64,000 nucleotides of DNA. Origin: Burkholderiales bacterium. Its GTDB lineage: Bacteria; Pseudomonadota; Gammaproteobacteria; Burkholderiales; WYBJ01. Made by a program: the position numbers and the translations under genes. The notes beneath the pieces are model-generated. The model was not told the origin of the DNA. It searched no databases and saw only the letters and a program-made list of their open reading frames with translations. Positions 33,010 through 40,823 of the stretch are shown here, one piece after another. The stretch's first letter is position 1. Each line of letters begins with the position of its first letter. The stretch covers positions 62,001 to 126,000 of the forward strand of contig JALHQN010000001.1 in assembly GCA_022841915.1 (NCBI GenBank), read 5' to 3'.

Positions 33010-34617
33010 TTATCTGAACTGGTGGGCCAGAGTGTACTCGTCGGTACGCCCGCCGTACTTCAAGCCTGCGCGCATCGCCCACGTCCCATACTGGTGATGC
33101 AGCACGATGACGGCATGATCCTTCATCGCCAACCCCATCGCTTCGCGAGCCAGCGATTCGCGCGTCCGCTGATCGACGGTGGCGAGACTGCGCTCGACCA
33201 GCCGATCGATCTGGGGGTTGGAATAGCGGCCCCAGTTCCAGGTGCCCAGACCCTTTTCCGGCGAAGGTGTCGCCACCAGCGCACGCAAGGCGAGATCACC
33301 TGCGGACGAACCCCAGCCCAGCAAGGCGACCCCGAACTCCCCGTTGCGCGCCTTGGTGAAATACGTCGCTGCGGGCATCGTCTCGACCCGTGCGGGCGCG
33401 ATGCCGATGCGTGTCCACATCTGGGCCACCGCCTGCGCGATCTGCTCGTCGTTCACGTAGCGATTGTTGGGCGCCGCCAGCGTCAGCCTGAACCCTTCGG
33501 GATAGCCTGCCTCGGCGAGCAACTTGCGAGCGGCTTGCGGATCGTGGGGCGGCACCTTGAGCGTCGGGTCGTGGGCGAACACGGGCGGCGATACCAGATT
33601 GGAGGCCGGCAGGGCCATGGACTCCATCACCCGCTCGACCAGCGCCTTGCGATCGATGGCCAGTGAGAGCGCCGCCCTCACCTTCGGGTCGCGGAACGGA
33701 TTGCGCGCCAGGGGCTTGCCGTTGCGATCGGTCACGCCGGGCGGCGTCTCGCTGGACTGATCCAGATGCAGAAAGATCGTGCGCCAGGACACCTTGCGCT
33801 GGACATGCACCCGCTTGTCGCGCTCGAGGCGACCCGCGTCGCTGGTCGGCACGTTCTCGATGGCATCGACATCGTTCGCCAGCAAGGCGGCCAGCCGGGA
33901 GGCATCCTGCGCCAGAATGCGCAGCGTGACGCGCTCCCAGCGAGGCTTGTCGCCCCAATACGCGTCGTTGCGAACCAGTTCGACGCGATCGCCGCGCGCG
34001 AAGGACTGGAGCTTGAACGGCCCCGTGCCTATCGCGGCACGCCCCGCATTGAAGTCATCGGTTCCCGCGGCTCCGATGCTGCGCGACACGATGAACACGG
34101 AACTGAGGTCTCGGGACAACACCGCATGCGGCGTCCGGGTCTTGAATCGGATCGTATGGGAATCGACGATCTCGGTGGCGGCTATCGCACGCGTGAAGCT
34201 GCCGAACTGCCCGCCTTTCTGCGCGAGATCGGCCGCGCGACGAATCGAGAACTCGACGTCGCGCGCATCGAATGCGGACCCATCGTGAAAGCGCACGCCT
34301 TTTCGCAGCGTGAATTCCCAGGTCGTGTCGTCGACCGCGCGCCAGGAGGTCGCGAGCCCCGGCACCAGATTGGTATCGGCGTCGACATTGGCCAGCGCAT
34401 CGAACACATGCCAGCCGACCGCGTTGTTCGGTGCGATGTTGGCGAAATGAGGATCGATCGACGTCACGTCGGCACCCATGCCGATGCGCAGATGATTTTC
34501 GGCGGCCAAGCTCGTCGGTGCGGTGGCGCCCAAGAACAATGCCATGACGGCCAGCAGCACCGTCATGAAAGTGCGCAGACGCGCGCGGTTGTGCTTGTAT
34601 TCGATCGACACGCTCAC
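33010..34617 (-). CDS. ABC peptide/nickel-type substrate-binding protein (SBP family 5)
   Basis: The 535-residue protein is a family-5 periplasmic binding protein with an N-terminal signal peptide (LLAVMALFLGATAPTSLAA). Its SIDPHFANIAPNNAVGWHVFD, TTWEFTLRKGVRFHDGSAFDARDVEFS and RAALSLAIDRKALVERV segments are diagnostic of DppA/OppA/NikA-like proteins. The usual partner permeases and ATPases are absent nearby, so it is an orphan. Start is GTG 34617 with AGGGAG upstream; an ATG at 34566 is possible but would shorten the N-terminus. It diverges from the second GGT-like gene, so it may import peptides that the hydrolase releases, which is inference. Confidence 0.88.
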   Translation of the reverse strand: MSVSIEYKHNRARLRTFMTVLLAVMALFLGATAPTSLAAENHLRIGMGADVTSIDPHFANIAPNNAVGWHVFDALANVDADTNLVPGLATSWRAVDDTTWEFTLRKGVRFHDGSAFDARDVEFSIRRAADLAQKGGQFGSFTRAIAATEIVDSHTIRFKTRTPHAVLSRDLSSVFIVSRSIGAAGTDDFNAGRAAIGTGPFKLQSFARGDRVELVRNDAYWGDKPRWERVTLRILAQDASRLAALLANDVDAIENVPTSDAGRLERDKRVHVQRKVSWRTIFLHLDQSSETPPGVTDRNGKPLARNPFRDPKVRAALSLAIDRKALVERVMESMALPASNLVSPPVFAHDPTLKVPPHDPQAARKLLAEAGYPEGFRLTLAAPNNRYVNDEQIAQAVAQMWTRIGIAPARVETMPAATYFTKARNGEFGVALLGWGSSAGDLALRALVATPSPEKGLGTWNWGRYSNPQIDRLVERSLATVDQRTRESLAREAMGLAMKDHAVIVLHHQYGTWAMRAGLKYGGRTDEYTLAHQFR

Positions 34618-34741
34618 GAATCGTGCTCCCTGCTCGATGAGGACTTCAAGTCTAGCATCACGTGCACAGATTCGAAGGCGGCACCCCGGCCTGCCGGTGT
34701 ATCATCGACGGACATTCCCGTACTACCCGCAGGTGACTCCG

Positions 34742-36322
34742 ATGCTCAAGTGGCAATTCCCCTACACCTCCCAGCGCATGCCCGTGATGGCTTCGAACAT
34801 GGTTGCGACGTCGCAGCCGCTCGCGGCGCAAGCCGGATTGCGCATGCTGCTCAAGGGCGGCAACGCGGTCGATGCCGCCCTGGCGGCCGCAATCACGCTG
34901 CCCGTGGTCGAACCGACCAGCAACGGCATCGGCAGCGATGCGTTCGCGCTCATCTGGAAGGACGGCAAGCTGCACGGACTGAACGCCTCGGGCCGCTCGC
35001 CCGCCGCTTGGAATCCACAGCGCTTCGCCGGCAAGGATGCCATCCCGAACCGCGGATGGGACTCGGTCACCGTGCCGGGCTGCGTCTCCGCATGGCGCGC
35101 CCTGTCCGAGAAATTCGGCAAGCTGCCCTTCGCCGACCTCTTCGAACCGGCGCTCAAGTACGCGAGCGACGGCTACCTGGTGAGTCCGACCATCGCACGG
35201 TTGTGGGCCAAGCAGGCCCCTGAACTGCAAGATCAGCCCGGTTTCCGGGAAGCCTTCATGCCGCGCGGGCGGGCACCTTCCGCAGGCGAACTGTTCCGCC
35301 ATCCCGAACAGGCGCGCACGCTGCGCCTCATCGCCGAAACCCGGGGGGATGCCTTCTATCGGGGCGAACTCGCCGAAGCCATGGTCGCGCACTGCCGAGC
35401 TAACGGCGGCGCAATGACGCTGGAAGACCTCGCCGCCCACCAGGCCGATTGGGTCGAGCCGATCAACATCGACTATCGCGGCTACCAGGTGCACGAGATT
35501 CCACCGAGCGGCCAGGGAATCGCCTGCCTGATGACGCTCGGCATCCTCGAAAATTTCGACATGGGAAGTCTCGATCCGGAGTCCCCGGAAAGCCTTCACC
35601 TGCAGGTCGAGGCGATGAAATTGGCATTCGCCGACGCCCATCAGCACATCGCCGATCCGAACAGCATGAAGGTCAGCGTCGCGCAGTTGCTGGACAAGAG
35701 CTACCTGAAGGAACGCGCCAAGCTCATCGATCGGACCAAGTCATCGGTCCCGAAATTCGGCACACCGCGCGGCGGCACGGTCTATCTGACCGCTGCCGAT
35801 GCGGATGGAATGATGGTGTCGTACATCCAATCGAATTTTGCAGGCTTCGGTTCGGGCGTGGTGGTGCCCGGGACGGGCATCAGCCTGCAGAATCGCGGCA
35901 TCGGCTTCACGCTCGCCGAAGGCCACGTCAACCAGGTCGGGCCGCGCAAGCGCCCGTTCCACACCATCATCCCTGCGTTCATGACGCGCGGCAGCGAGCC
36001 GGTGATGGGATTCGGCGTGATGGGCGGCTTCATGCAGGCCCAAGGACACACGCAGATGGCGCTGCGCTACGTCGATCATCAGCAGAATCCGCAGGCCATG
36101 ATCGACGCGCCCCGCTGGCGGGTCGAGAACGGCCCGGTCGTCAATATCGAAGAGTCCATGCCTGCTGCGGCGGTGGATGCGTTGCGCGGACTCGGTCACA
36201 ACGTCGTCGTGGCTGACCGTTTCAACACCGATTTCGGCCGCGCCCAAATCATTCTGAAGACCGAAGGCGGGTACATCGGCGGCTCCGAATGGCGCACCGA
36301 TGGCCAGGCAGTGGGCTTCTAG
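34742..36322 (+). CDS. Gamma-glutamyltransferase family protein (second copy)
   Basis: The 526-residue protein is an Ntn-hydrolase of the GGT family with the GGNAVDAALAAAIT segment, HEIPPSGQGIACL, and a probable self-cleavage nucleophile Thr346 in RGGTVYLTAADADG. GVMGGFMQAQGHTQMA is the C-terminal subunit's substrate segment. It is clearly diverged from the first GGT-like gene in the window (GGTPGG there, GGFMQA here). ATG 34742; no signal peptide is visible. Its neighbours are a divergent peptide-binding protein upstream and an intergenic repeat just downstream. Substrate unknown. Confidence 0.88.
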   Translation: MLKWQFPYTSQRMPVMASNMVATSQPLAAQAGLRMLLKGGNAVDAALAAAITLPVVEPTSNGIGSDAFALIWKDGKLHGLNASGRSPAAWNPQRFAGKDAIPNRGWDSVTVPGCVSAWRALSEKFGKLPFADLFEPALKYASDGYLVSPTIARLWAKQAPELQDQPGFREAFMPRGRAPSAGELFRHPEQARTLRLIAETRGDAFYRGELAEAMVAHCRANGGAMTLEDLAAHQADWVEPINIDYRGYQVHEIPPSGQGIACLMTLGILENFDMGSLDPESPESLHLQVEAMKLAFADAHQHIADPNSMKVSVAQLLDKSYLKERAKLIDRTKSSVPKFGTPRGGTVYLTAADADGMMVSYIQSNFAGFGSGVVVPGTGISLQNRGIGFTLAEGHVNQVGPRKRPFHTIIPAFMTRGSEPVMGFGVMGGFMQAQGHTQMALRYVDHQQNPQAMIDAPRWRVENGPVVNIEESMPAAAVDALRGLGHNVVVADRFNTDFGRAQIILKTEGGYIGGSEWRTDGQAVGF

Positions 36323-36326
36323 CGGG

Positions 36327-36391
36327 CTGAGCCAACAATTCGCTGAACAAAAAGCGCCGAGAATCGACGCCATGCCTGGTCGGGAATCCTT
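36327..36391 (+). repeat. Degenerate dispersed intergenic repeat, copy A
   Basis: This stretch immediately after the GGT stop has two parts. The left 22 nt (36327-36348) matches 20 of 22 bases at 55852-55873. The right part (36342-36391) aligns with 61518-61566, with 30 of 36 identical from the shared GCCGA onward, and the differences are mostly transitions. No coding role is seen. The rest of this 322-nt gap (36392-36644) holds nothing I recognise. Confidence 0.5.
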
Positions 36392-36644
36392 GCAAGCCGT
36401 CCGATAGGGCTGAGGTTTCCTTCGCATCCGACGCCGGCTTCTAAGCTTTCGTGCCTTCGACGCCGTCCGGCCATTCGTCAACGAATCTCCGACTCAGGGC
36501 ACCAGCCAAGCCTCGTTGCCCTTGGCGCCTATCCGCGACAACGCCTCGTCGAGCAGCGTGAAGCCGGGCTAGCCCGGCTTCGTTCGCGGCAGCAGCACGC
36601 AGTCTCGCGACGACACCACTCCGCCGCACCAGCGGTGCGCATGC

Positions 36645-37124
36645 TCAGTGGTGATGACCGCCTGGGCCGTGCACGTGGCCGTGCTGCATTTCCTCGCGGG
36701 TCGCCCGGCGCACGGAGAGAACCGTGCAATTGAAGTTCAGCGCCTTACCGGCATAGGGATGATTGCCGTCCACTTCGACGGCATCGTCACCGATCGCGGT
36801 GATCGTGAAAATGCGGGTATGCCCGGAGTCTGCGCCCGTGCCTTCGAAACGCATGCCGACCTCGAGATCGCTCGGAAACGCGGAACGCGGCTCCGAGCGC
36901 TTGAGCTCGGCATCGTATTCGCCGAACGCATCGTCGGCCTCCAGCCGAACGGCCAGCTCGGCACCCTCTTCGAGCCCGTTCAATTTCTCTTCGACAGCGT
37001 CGAACATGCCGGAATAGCCGCCATGCAAATACTCCATCGGCTCGTCGCTTTTTTCCAGCACGGTGCCGTCCAAGTCACTGAGTTCGAACGACAGCCCAAC
37101 CACGGTGTTTTTTTCGATCTTCAC
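36645..37124 (-). CDS. slyD: FKBP-type peptidyl-prolyl isomerase SlyD
   Basis: The 159-residue protein is a SlyD-type FKBP. VVGLSFELSDLDGTVLEKSD starts the FKBP half, then EKLNGLEEGAELAVRLEADDAFGEYD and the insert-in-flap domain, then VDGNHPYAGKALNFNCTVLSVR. A short metal-binding tail ends HGHVHGPGGHHH. SlyD isomerises prolyl bonds and supplies nickel to hydrogenase maturation in enteric bacteria; the tail here is much shorter than in E. coli. The start is a GTG at 37124. The GTG lies 7 nt after the stop of the downstream-shared peroxiredoxin on the same strand, so slyD is second in a bcp-slyD operon. Confidence 0.92.
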   Translation of the reverse strand: MKIEKNTVVGLSFELSDLDGTVLEKSDEPMEYLHGGYSGMFDAVEEKLNGLEEGAELAVRLEADDAFGEYDAELKRSEPRSAFPSDLEVGMRFEGTGADSGHTRIFTITAIGDDAVEVDGNHPYAGKALNFNCTVLSVRRATREEMQHGHVHGPGGHHH

Positions 37125-37131
37125 TGAAATC

Positions 37132-37602
37132 TCACTTATTCAATCGTCGCACGAGTTCTAGAACATCGTCGGCGTGCCCTACCGCCTTGATACCATACAG
37201 CGCATGTCGCAGCGTGCCCTGCCGGTCGATGACGAAGGTGGAACGCATCACTCCGGATCGGCGCACGCCTTCGACTTCCCGCTGCTGCAGCACGAAGTAC
37301 TTCTCGCACACTTCCGAGTCCGCATCCGAAAGCAGCCGTACGCTCAATCCATGCTTGTCGCGAAACGCGCCGTGCGCCAAACAGTCGTCGCGGCTCACGC
37401 CGAGCACGACGGTGTCCAGCGCAGCGAACTCGTTCTCCCGATCGGAGAAGTCGATCGCCTCACGGGTGCATCCTGGCGTATCGTCCTTGGGGTAGAAGTA
37501 CAGAACGACGTGGTACCGATTGCGGAATTCCGCCAGACTGACCATCTCCATATCGGCATCCGGAAGAGTGAAATCCGGTGCTGACTGTCCTGCCTGAAGC
37601 AT
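37132..37602 (-). CDS. Bcp-family thiol peroxidase (1-Cys type)
   Basis: The 156-residue protein is a BCP/PrxQ peroxiredoxin. LQAGQSAPDFTLPDADM opens it, FYPKDDTPGCTREAIDF carries the peroxidatic Cys45, and SEVCEKYFVLQQREVEGV and RSTFVIDRQG follow. The usual resolving Cys five residues on (Cys50) is Ile here, so it is the 1-Cys type or uses one of the later cysteines. It reduces hydroperoxides using thioredoxin-type donors. ATG 37602; a longer frame to 37839 is non-coding. Its stop is 7 nt before slyD on the same strand, and it diverges from roxA. Confidence 0.88.
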   Translation of the reverse strand: MLQAGQSAPDFTLPDADMEMVSLAEFRNRYHVVLYFYPKDDTPGCTREAIDFSDRENEFAALDTVVLGVSRDDCLAHGAFRDKHGLSVRLLSDADSEVCEKYFVLQQREVEGVRRSGVMRSTFVIDRQGTLRHALYGIKAVGHADDVLELVRRLNK

Positions 37603-37718
37603 GCGGAACCCCTTTGTTGGCTTCACGCGTGGAGCGCACAAGTATAAACGCTTTTCCGCGCGGTCCAACCAGCGTCCCTCGGGGAAGGAAAGTCGAAATC
37701 GACTGCCGCGAGGCTCGC

Positions 37719-37724
37719 TATAAT
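37719..37724 (+). promoter_or_regulatory. -10 element (TATAAT) adjoining the roxA start
   Basis: A perfect TATAAT ends 8 nt before the roxA ATG. With a usual 6-7-nt step the transcript would start at about the ATG itself, giving a leaderless or nearly leaderless mRNA. The -35 region is poor. Confidence 0.5.
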
Positions 37725-37732
37725 GCCCCGCA

Positions 37733-38851
37733 ATGAGCTCTCCCGTCCCAGCAGCGCTGCATCCTGCTTCGTTCCTGCGCCGATACTGGCAGAGAAAACC
37801 ACTCCTGCTGCGCGGCGCGCTGCCCGATATCGTGGACATGTTCAGCGCCAGCGAACTGCGCCGCCTCGCCGTCCGCGACGACGTCGAATCGCGCCTCGTG
37901 ACCTACGCGAAGGGCAAGTGGGATCTCGCTCACGGCCCCTTGAAGCAGAGCCAACTCAAAAAGCCACCGACGAGACTCTGGTCGCTACTGGTGCAAGGCG
38001 TCGACACGCACCTCGTCAAAGCGCGCGAGTTGCTCGACCAGTTCAATTTCATTCCCTACGCACGGCTCGATGACGTCATGTTGAGCCTCGCACCTCCCGG
38101 CGGGAGCGTGGGCCCGCACTTCGATTCCTACGATGTGTTCCTGTTGCAGATCCATGGCAAGCGCCGCTGGCGGATCGGCATGCAGTCCGATTTGGCGCTC
38201 CAGGACGCCCCGCTGCGCATTTTGCGCAACTTCCAGCCGCAGCGCGAATTCGAAGTCGAGCCTGGCGATTTGCTTTATCTGCCACCGCAGTACGCCCACG
38301 AAGGCATTGCCACGACCGAGTGCATCACCTGCTCCATCGGCTTCCGGGCTCCGAGCCGCCAGGAACTGGCCCATGCATTTCTCGAATGGTTGCCTGACAT
38401 GCTGCATCTCGAAGGACGCTATTCGGATCCAGGATTGGCGCCGACGCAAGAGCCAGCCGCCATCGCGACGCCCATGATCGAGCAGGCGGAGCGGATGCTC
38501 GCCGGCATTCGCTGGAAACGCGAATTGATCGAGGACTTCCTCGGGCAGTACCTCACCGAACCCAAGGCGCACGTATGGTTCGATCCACCCGAGCCGACGC
38601 TATGCCTCGATCAATTCATGAAGCAGGCTCGCGCCAACGGGCTGCGCCTGAGTCTGAAGTCCCGCATGCTCTATCGCGGCGAGCGAGCCTTCATCAACGG
38701 CGACGCCGTCGAGGTGCCCGAGTCGGCGCGCAGGGCAATGCGCGACCTGGCCAATCAGCGCGTCCTCAAGCAATGGCGCACACGCTCGACATGGGCGGCC
38801 CGCACGTTCCACGCATGGTATTGCGCCGGCTATGTCGAACTCTGCGGATGA
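37733..38851 (+). CDS. roxA: Ribosomal oxygenase RoxA/YcfD-like JmjC-domain protein
   Basis: The 372-residue protein has a JmjC oxygenase core with the iron-binding triad His129-x-Asp131 and His189 (SVGPHFDSYDVFLLQIHGKRRW and LPPQYAHEGIA), followed by a dimerisation helix bundle and the C-terminal winged-helix domain. This matches YcfD/RoxA, a 2-oxoglutarate, Fe(II)-dependent hydroxylase that modifies an arginine of ribosomal protein bL16 (L16). ATG 37733 sits just after a TATAAT. Its stop overlaps by 20 nt the next gene (38832), and it diverges from bcp-slyD. Confidence 0.92.
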   Translation: MSSPVPAALHPASFLRRYWQRKPLLLRGALPDIVDMFSASELRRLAVRDDVESRLVTYAKGKWDLAHGPLKQSQLKKPPTRLWSLLVQGVDTHLVKARELLDQFNFIPYARLDDVMLSLAPPGGSVGPHFDSYDVFLLQIHGKRRWRIGMQSDLALQDAPLRILRNFQPQREFEVEPGDLLYLPPQYAHEGIATTECITCSIGFRAPSRQELAHAFLEWLPDMLHLEGRYSDPGLAPTQEPAAIATPMIEQAERMLAGIRWKRELIEDFLGQYLTEPKAHVWFDPPEPTLCLDQFMKQARANGLRLSLKSRMLYRGERAFINGDAVEVPESARRAMRDLANQRVLKQWRTRSTWAARTFHAWYCAGYVELCG

Positions 38852-39356
38852 CCCGCAGCGCCCCGACATCGGGGACGCACTGCGGACCGAACACGTCCTC
38901 TCCGGCGTCGGCGACTACGAGGCCGCTGTCGATCGGCTGTTGGGAATGGCGCTGGGTCGCGTACGCATATTCGATCGCAAGCTCTCGCTCGCCTACAACC
39001 GAACCGAGCGCATCGATGCGATGCGCGCCTTCCTGCTTGCCAATCGCTCCAATCGGATCTCGATCGTGCTGCATGACTGCGGGCGCATTCGCGTCGACTG
39101 CCCTCGACTGGTGTCGCTCCAGCAGCGGTTTTCTTATGCCTTGAGCATTCATCGCACGCTTGCGCCCGCCCACGGGATCTACGACCCGTTTTGCGTCGCA
39201 GACGGCAGTCACTATGCGAGGCGGTTTCATTTCGACACAATGCGAGGGACCCTGGCACTCAACGATGCCGATGGCACCGCGCAGCTGGTGCGGCGTTTCG
39301 AGGAAATCTGGGAGGTCTCACAGCCCGGTATCACGGCTACAACACTCGGACTTTAA
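38832..39356 (+). CDS. Conserved hypothetical protein (DUF7931-like)
   Basis: The 174-residue protein has no characterised function. It resembles a small conserved family found next to roxA-like genes or acetyltransferase genes; the features I see are VGDYEAAVDRLLGMALGRVRIFDRKLSLAYN, the central RISIVLHDCGRIRVDCPRL and a GIYDPFCVADGSHYARRFHFD stretch. The pattern is that of a PLD-like or helix-strand domain, but no HKD is visible. ATG 38832 lies 20 nt inside the roxA end, so translation is coupled. Confidence 0.7.
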   Translation: MSNSADDPQRPDIGDALRTEHVLSGVGDYEAAVDRLLGMALGRVRIFDRKLSLAYNRTERIDAMRAFLLANRSNRISIVLHDCGRIRVDCPRLVSLQQRFSYALSIHRTLAPAHGIYDPFCVADGSHYARRFHFDTMRGTLALNDADGTAQLVRRFEEIWEVSQPGITATTLGL

Positions 39357-39381
39357 TTCGCTCGATTCCCCATCGGCGCAC

Positions 39382-39410
39382 TTGCCCGCGACATTATGGT
39401 GCGTGATAAA
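39382..39410 (+). promoter_or_regulatory. Sigma-70-like promoter for the repeat lipoprotein gene
   Basis: TTGCCC (39382-39387) is followed after 17 nt by GATAAA (39405-39410), matching 4 of 6 in both boxes. Predicted transcript start is near 39417, giving about a 98-nt leader before the ATG at 39515. Confidence 0.45.
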
Positions 39411-39514
39411 CTGTACGGATCGGTCGTCTCGTTAGTTTCTCGTTATTTGTTGGTTAACTGCACGCACGACCGTACTACGTTACCCCGTCAACGCCAAGCA
39501 CAAAGGAAGAATCG

Positions 39515-39841
39515 ATGAACCGCTCTCTGATCGCCGCCGCCCTCCTGGCGCTTTTCGTCGCCGGCTGCGGCGATAAGCCTGCCGACAAGCCCGCTGCCGA
39601 ACCCGCACCGGCACCCGCTGCCGAACCCGCACCGGCACCCGCTGCCGAACCCGCTCCGGCGCCTGCCGCCGAACCCGCTCCGGCCGCTCCCGCGCCTGAT
39701 GCCAAGCCTGCCGACGCCGCAGCACCTGCCGGCGCACCGACCGACGCCAAGCCTGCTGACGCCGCCGCTGCTGCCGTCGACCAGGCCAAAGACGCGGTCA
39801 ACAAGGCCACGGAAGCCGCCAAGGACGTGATGAAGAAGTAA
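39515..39841 (+). CDS. Small Ala/Pro-rich lipoprotein with internal repeats
   Basis: The 108-residue protein has a lipoprotein signal (LLALFVAGC, Cys18) and then a low-complexity body of AAEPAPAP units made by 24-nt tandem repeats, followed by an Ala/Lys-rich helical tail (AAAVDQAKDAVNKATEAAKDVMKK). No catalytic motif is present. The repeat length can vary, so the gene is a candidate for strain variation. It is preceded by a promoter at 39382-39410 and followed by a strong intrinsic terminator. Similar Pro/Ala spacers in other lipoproteins span the periplasm; that role is inference. Confidence 0.8.
   Translation: MNRSLIAAALLALFVAGCGDKPADKPAAEPAPAPAAEPAPAPAAEPAPAPAAEPAPAAPAPDAKPADAAAPAGAPTDAKPADAAAAAVDQAKDAVNKATEAAKDVMKK
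39591..39686 (+). repeat. 24-nt tandem repeat inside the lipoprotein gene
   Basis: The unit CCGCTGCCGAACCCGCACCG (first 20 of 24 nt, completed by GCAC) is present as two exact copies (39591-39614, 39615-39638) followed by two imperfect copies to about 39686. Each encodes an eight-residue AAEPAPAP-like unit, in frame. Confidence 0.85.
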
Positions 39842-39858
39842 TTCGGCACTTTACCGAC

Positions 39859-39888
39859 AAAAAAGCCGGCATTCATGCCGGCTTTTTT
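39859..39888. terminator. Bidirectional intrinsic terminator
   Basis: AAAAAA (39859-39864), stem GCCGGCA (39865-39871), loop TTCA, stem TGCCGGC (39876-39882), then TTTTTT (39883-39888). This can terminate both the lipoprotein gene and the convergent MBL hydrolase gene. Confidence 0.95.
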
Positions 39889-39931
39889 GTTGCCCGACCT
39901 CAACCGGGCTGCCGAGTAGCGCGCCCGCCAA

Positions 39932-40696
39932 TCAATCCAGCACAATCCAGTCGACCCCAGCGTCCTGTGTCGCGACGAGGATATCCTCGGACTGGCTCCC
40001 CAAGACGCTCGCCAAGGCAGCGCGAGCCAGTTCCGGCGTATTGTTCGTATCCGACAGATGTGCCGCCACGACATGCCTCAGTTTGCTGCGATCGAGGGAT
40101 GCGAGCAGATCGGCGGAGTCTTCATTGCGCATATGCCCGAGTCGCGAGCCGATCCGGGATTTCAAGGATGGCGGATACGGGCCTTCGCGAAGCAATCGAG
40201 CGTCATGGTTGCACTCGAGCATCAAGGCAGAACACCCCGAAAGCATGGTACGGATGTGGGGCGTGGCGGTGCCTACGTCGGTCAGAATGCCCAATCGGTT
40301 GCGACCATCGTCGAACACCATCTGCGCCGGTTCACGAGCATCGTGAGGCACGGGGAAGGGTTCGATCTGGACGCCCCGCAGCTCGAACGGCCGATGCGGA
40401 TCGAAGCAATGCACGCGAACCTTTCCGAACTTCGGTGCCACGGCCGCGAACGTGCCTGCAGTCATGTGAACGGGGATGTTCGATCGGGCTGCGAATCTCG
40501 CAACCCCGCCGACGTGATCGTCGTGCTCGTGAGTGACGACGATCGCGTCGATGTCAGTGGCGGCGAGGCCCAGCCGCTGCAGGCGTGCGACCGTTTCGGC
40601 ATAGGGGAAGCCACAATCGACCATGACACGCGTGCCTGCCGCCTCTACCACGAGCGCATTGCCGCGGCTGCCGCTGCCCAGGGAGGCGAATCGCAT
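39932..40696 (-). CDS. MBL-fold hydrolase (YycJ/VicX-like)
   Basis: The 254-residue protein is an MBL-fold enzyme of the YycJ-like group. MRFASLGSGSRGNALVVEA opens the fold, VTHEHDDHVGG supplies the H-x-H-x-D-H, and the second half has FPVPHDAREP, LECNHDARLL and VVAAHLSDTNNTPE, where the last His sits. The family includes exonuclease-like and unknown activities; it is common beside dapA-bamC. ATG 40696; 127 nt from the bamC stop, so probably the third gene of dapA-bamC-MBL. The strong terminator at 39859-39888 ends this transcript. Confidence 0.88.
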   Translation of the reverse strand: MRFASLGSGSRGNALVVEAAGTRVMVDCGFPYAETVARLQRLGLAATDIDAIVVTHEHDDHVGGVARFAARSNIPVHMTAGTFAAVAPKFGKVRVHCFDPHRPFELRGVQIEPFPVPHDAREPAQMVFDDGRNRLGILTDVGTATPHIRTMLSGCSALMLECNHDARLLREGPYPPSLKSRIGSRLGHMRNEDSADLLASLDRSKLRHVVAAHLSDTNNTPELARAALASVLGSQSEDILVATQDAGVDWIVLD

Positions 40697-40823
40697 GCCG
40701 CTCAGTGGGTCTTGAACACGAACGAGGGCGCTGCCGCGCTCGCCTGCGCTGCTACAGCAGGCGATTCCAGAGGATGTCGGCCCGATCCCGCCGAGAGACG
40801 GACCGCCGGCCCTCTCGATGCGG

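Noticed and set aside
36356-36391. Short gene encoding the AENRRHAW-like peptide shared with 61532
   Set aside because: No start codon or ribosome site in frame and the frames end quickly; treated as a nucleotide repeat instead.
39591-39686. CRISPR-like tandem array
   Set aside because: Repeats are directly adjacent without spacers and encode in-frame AAEPAPAP units.
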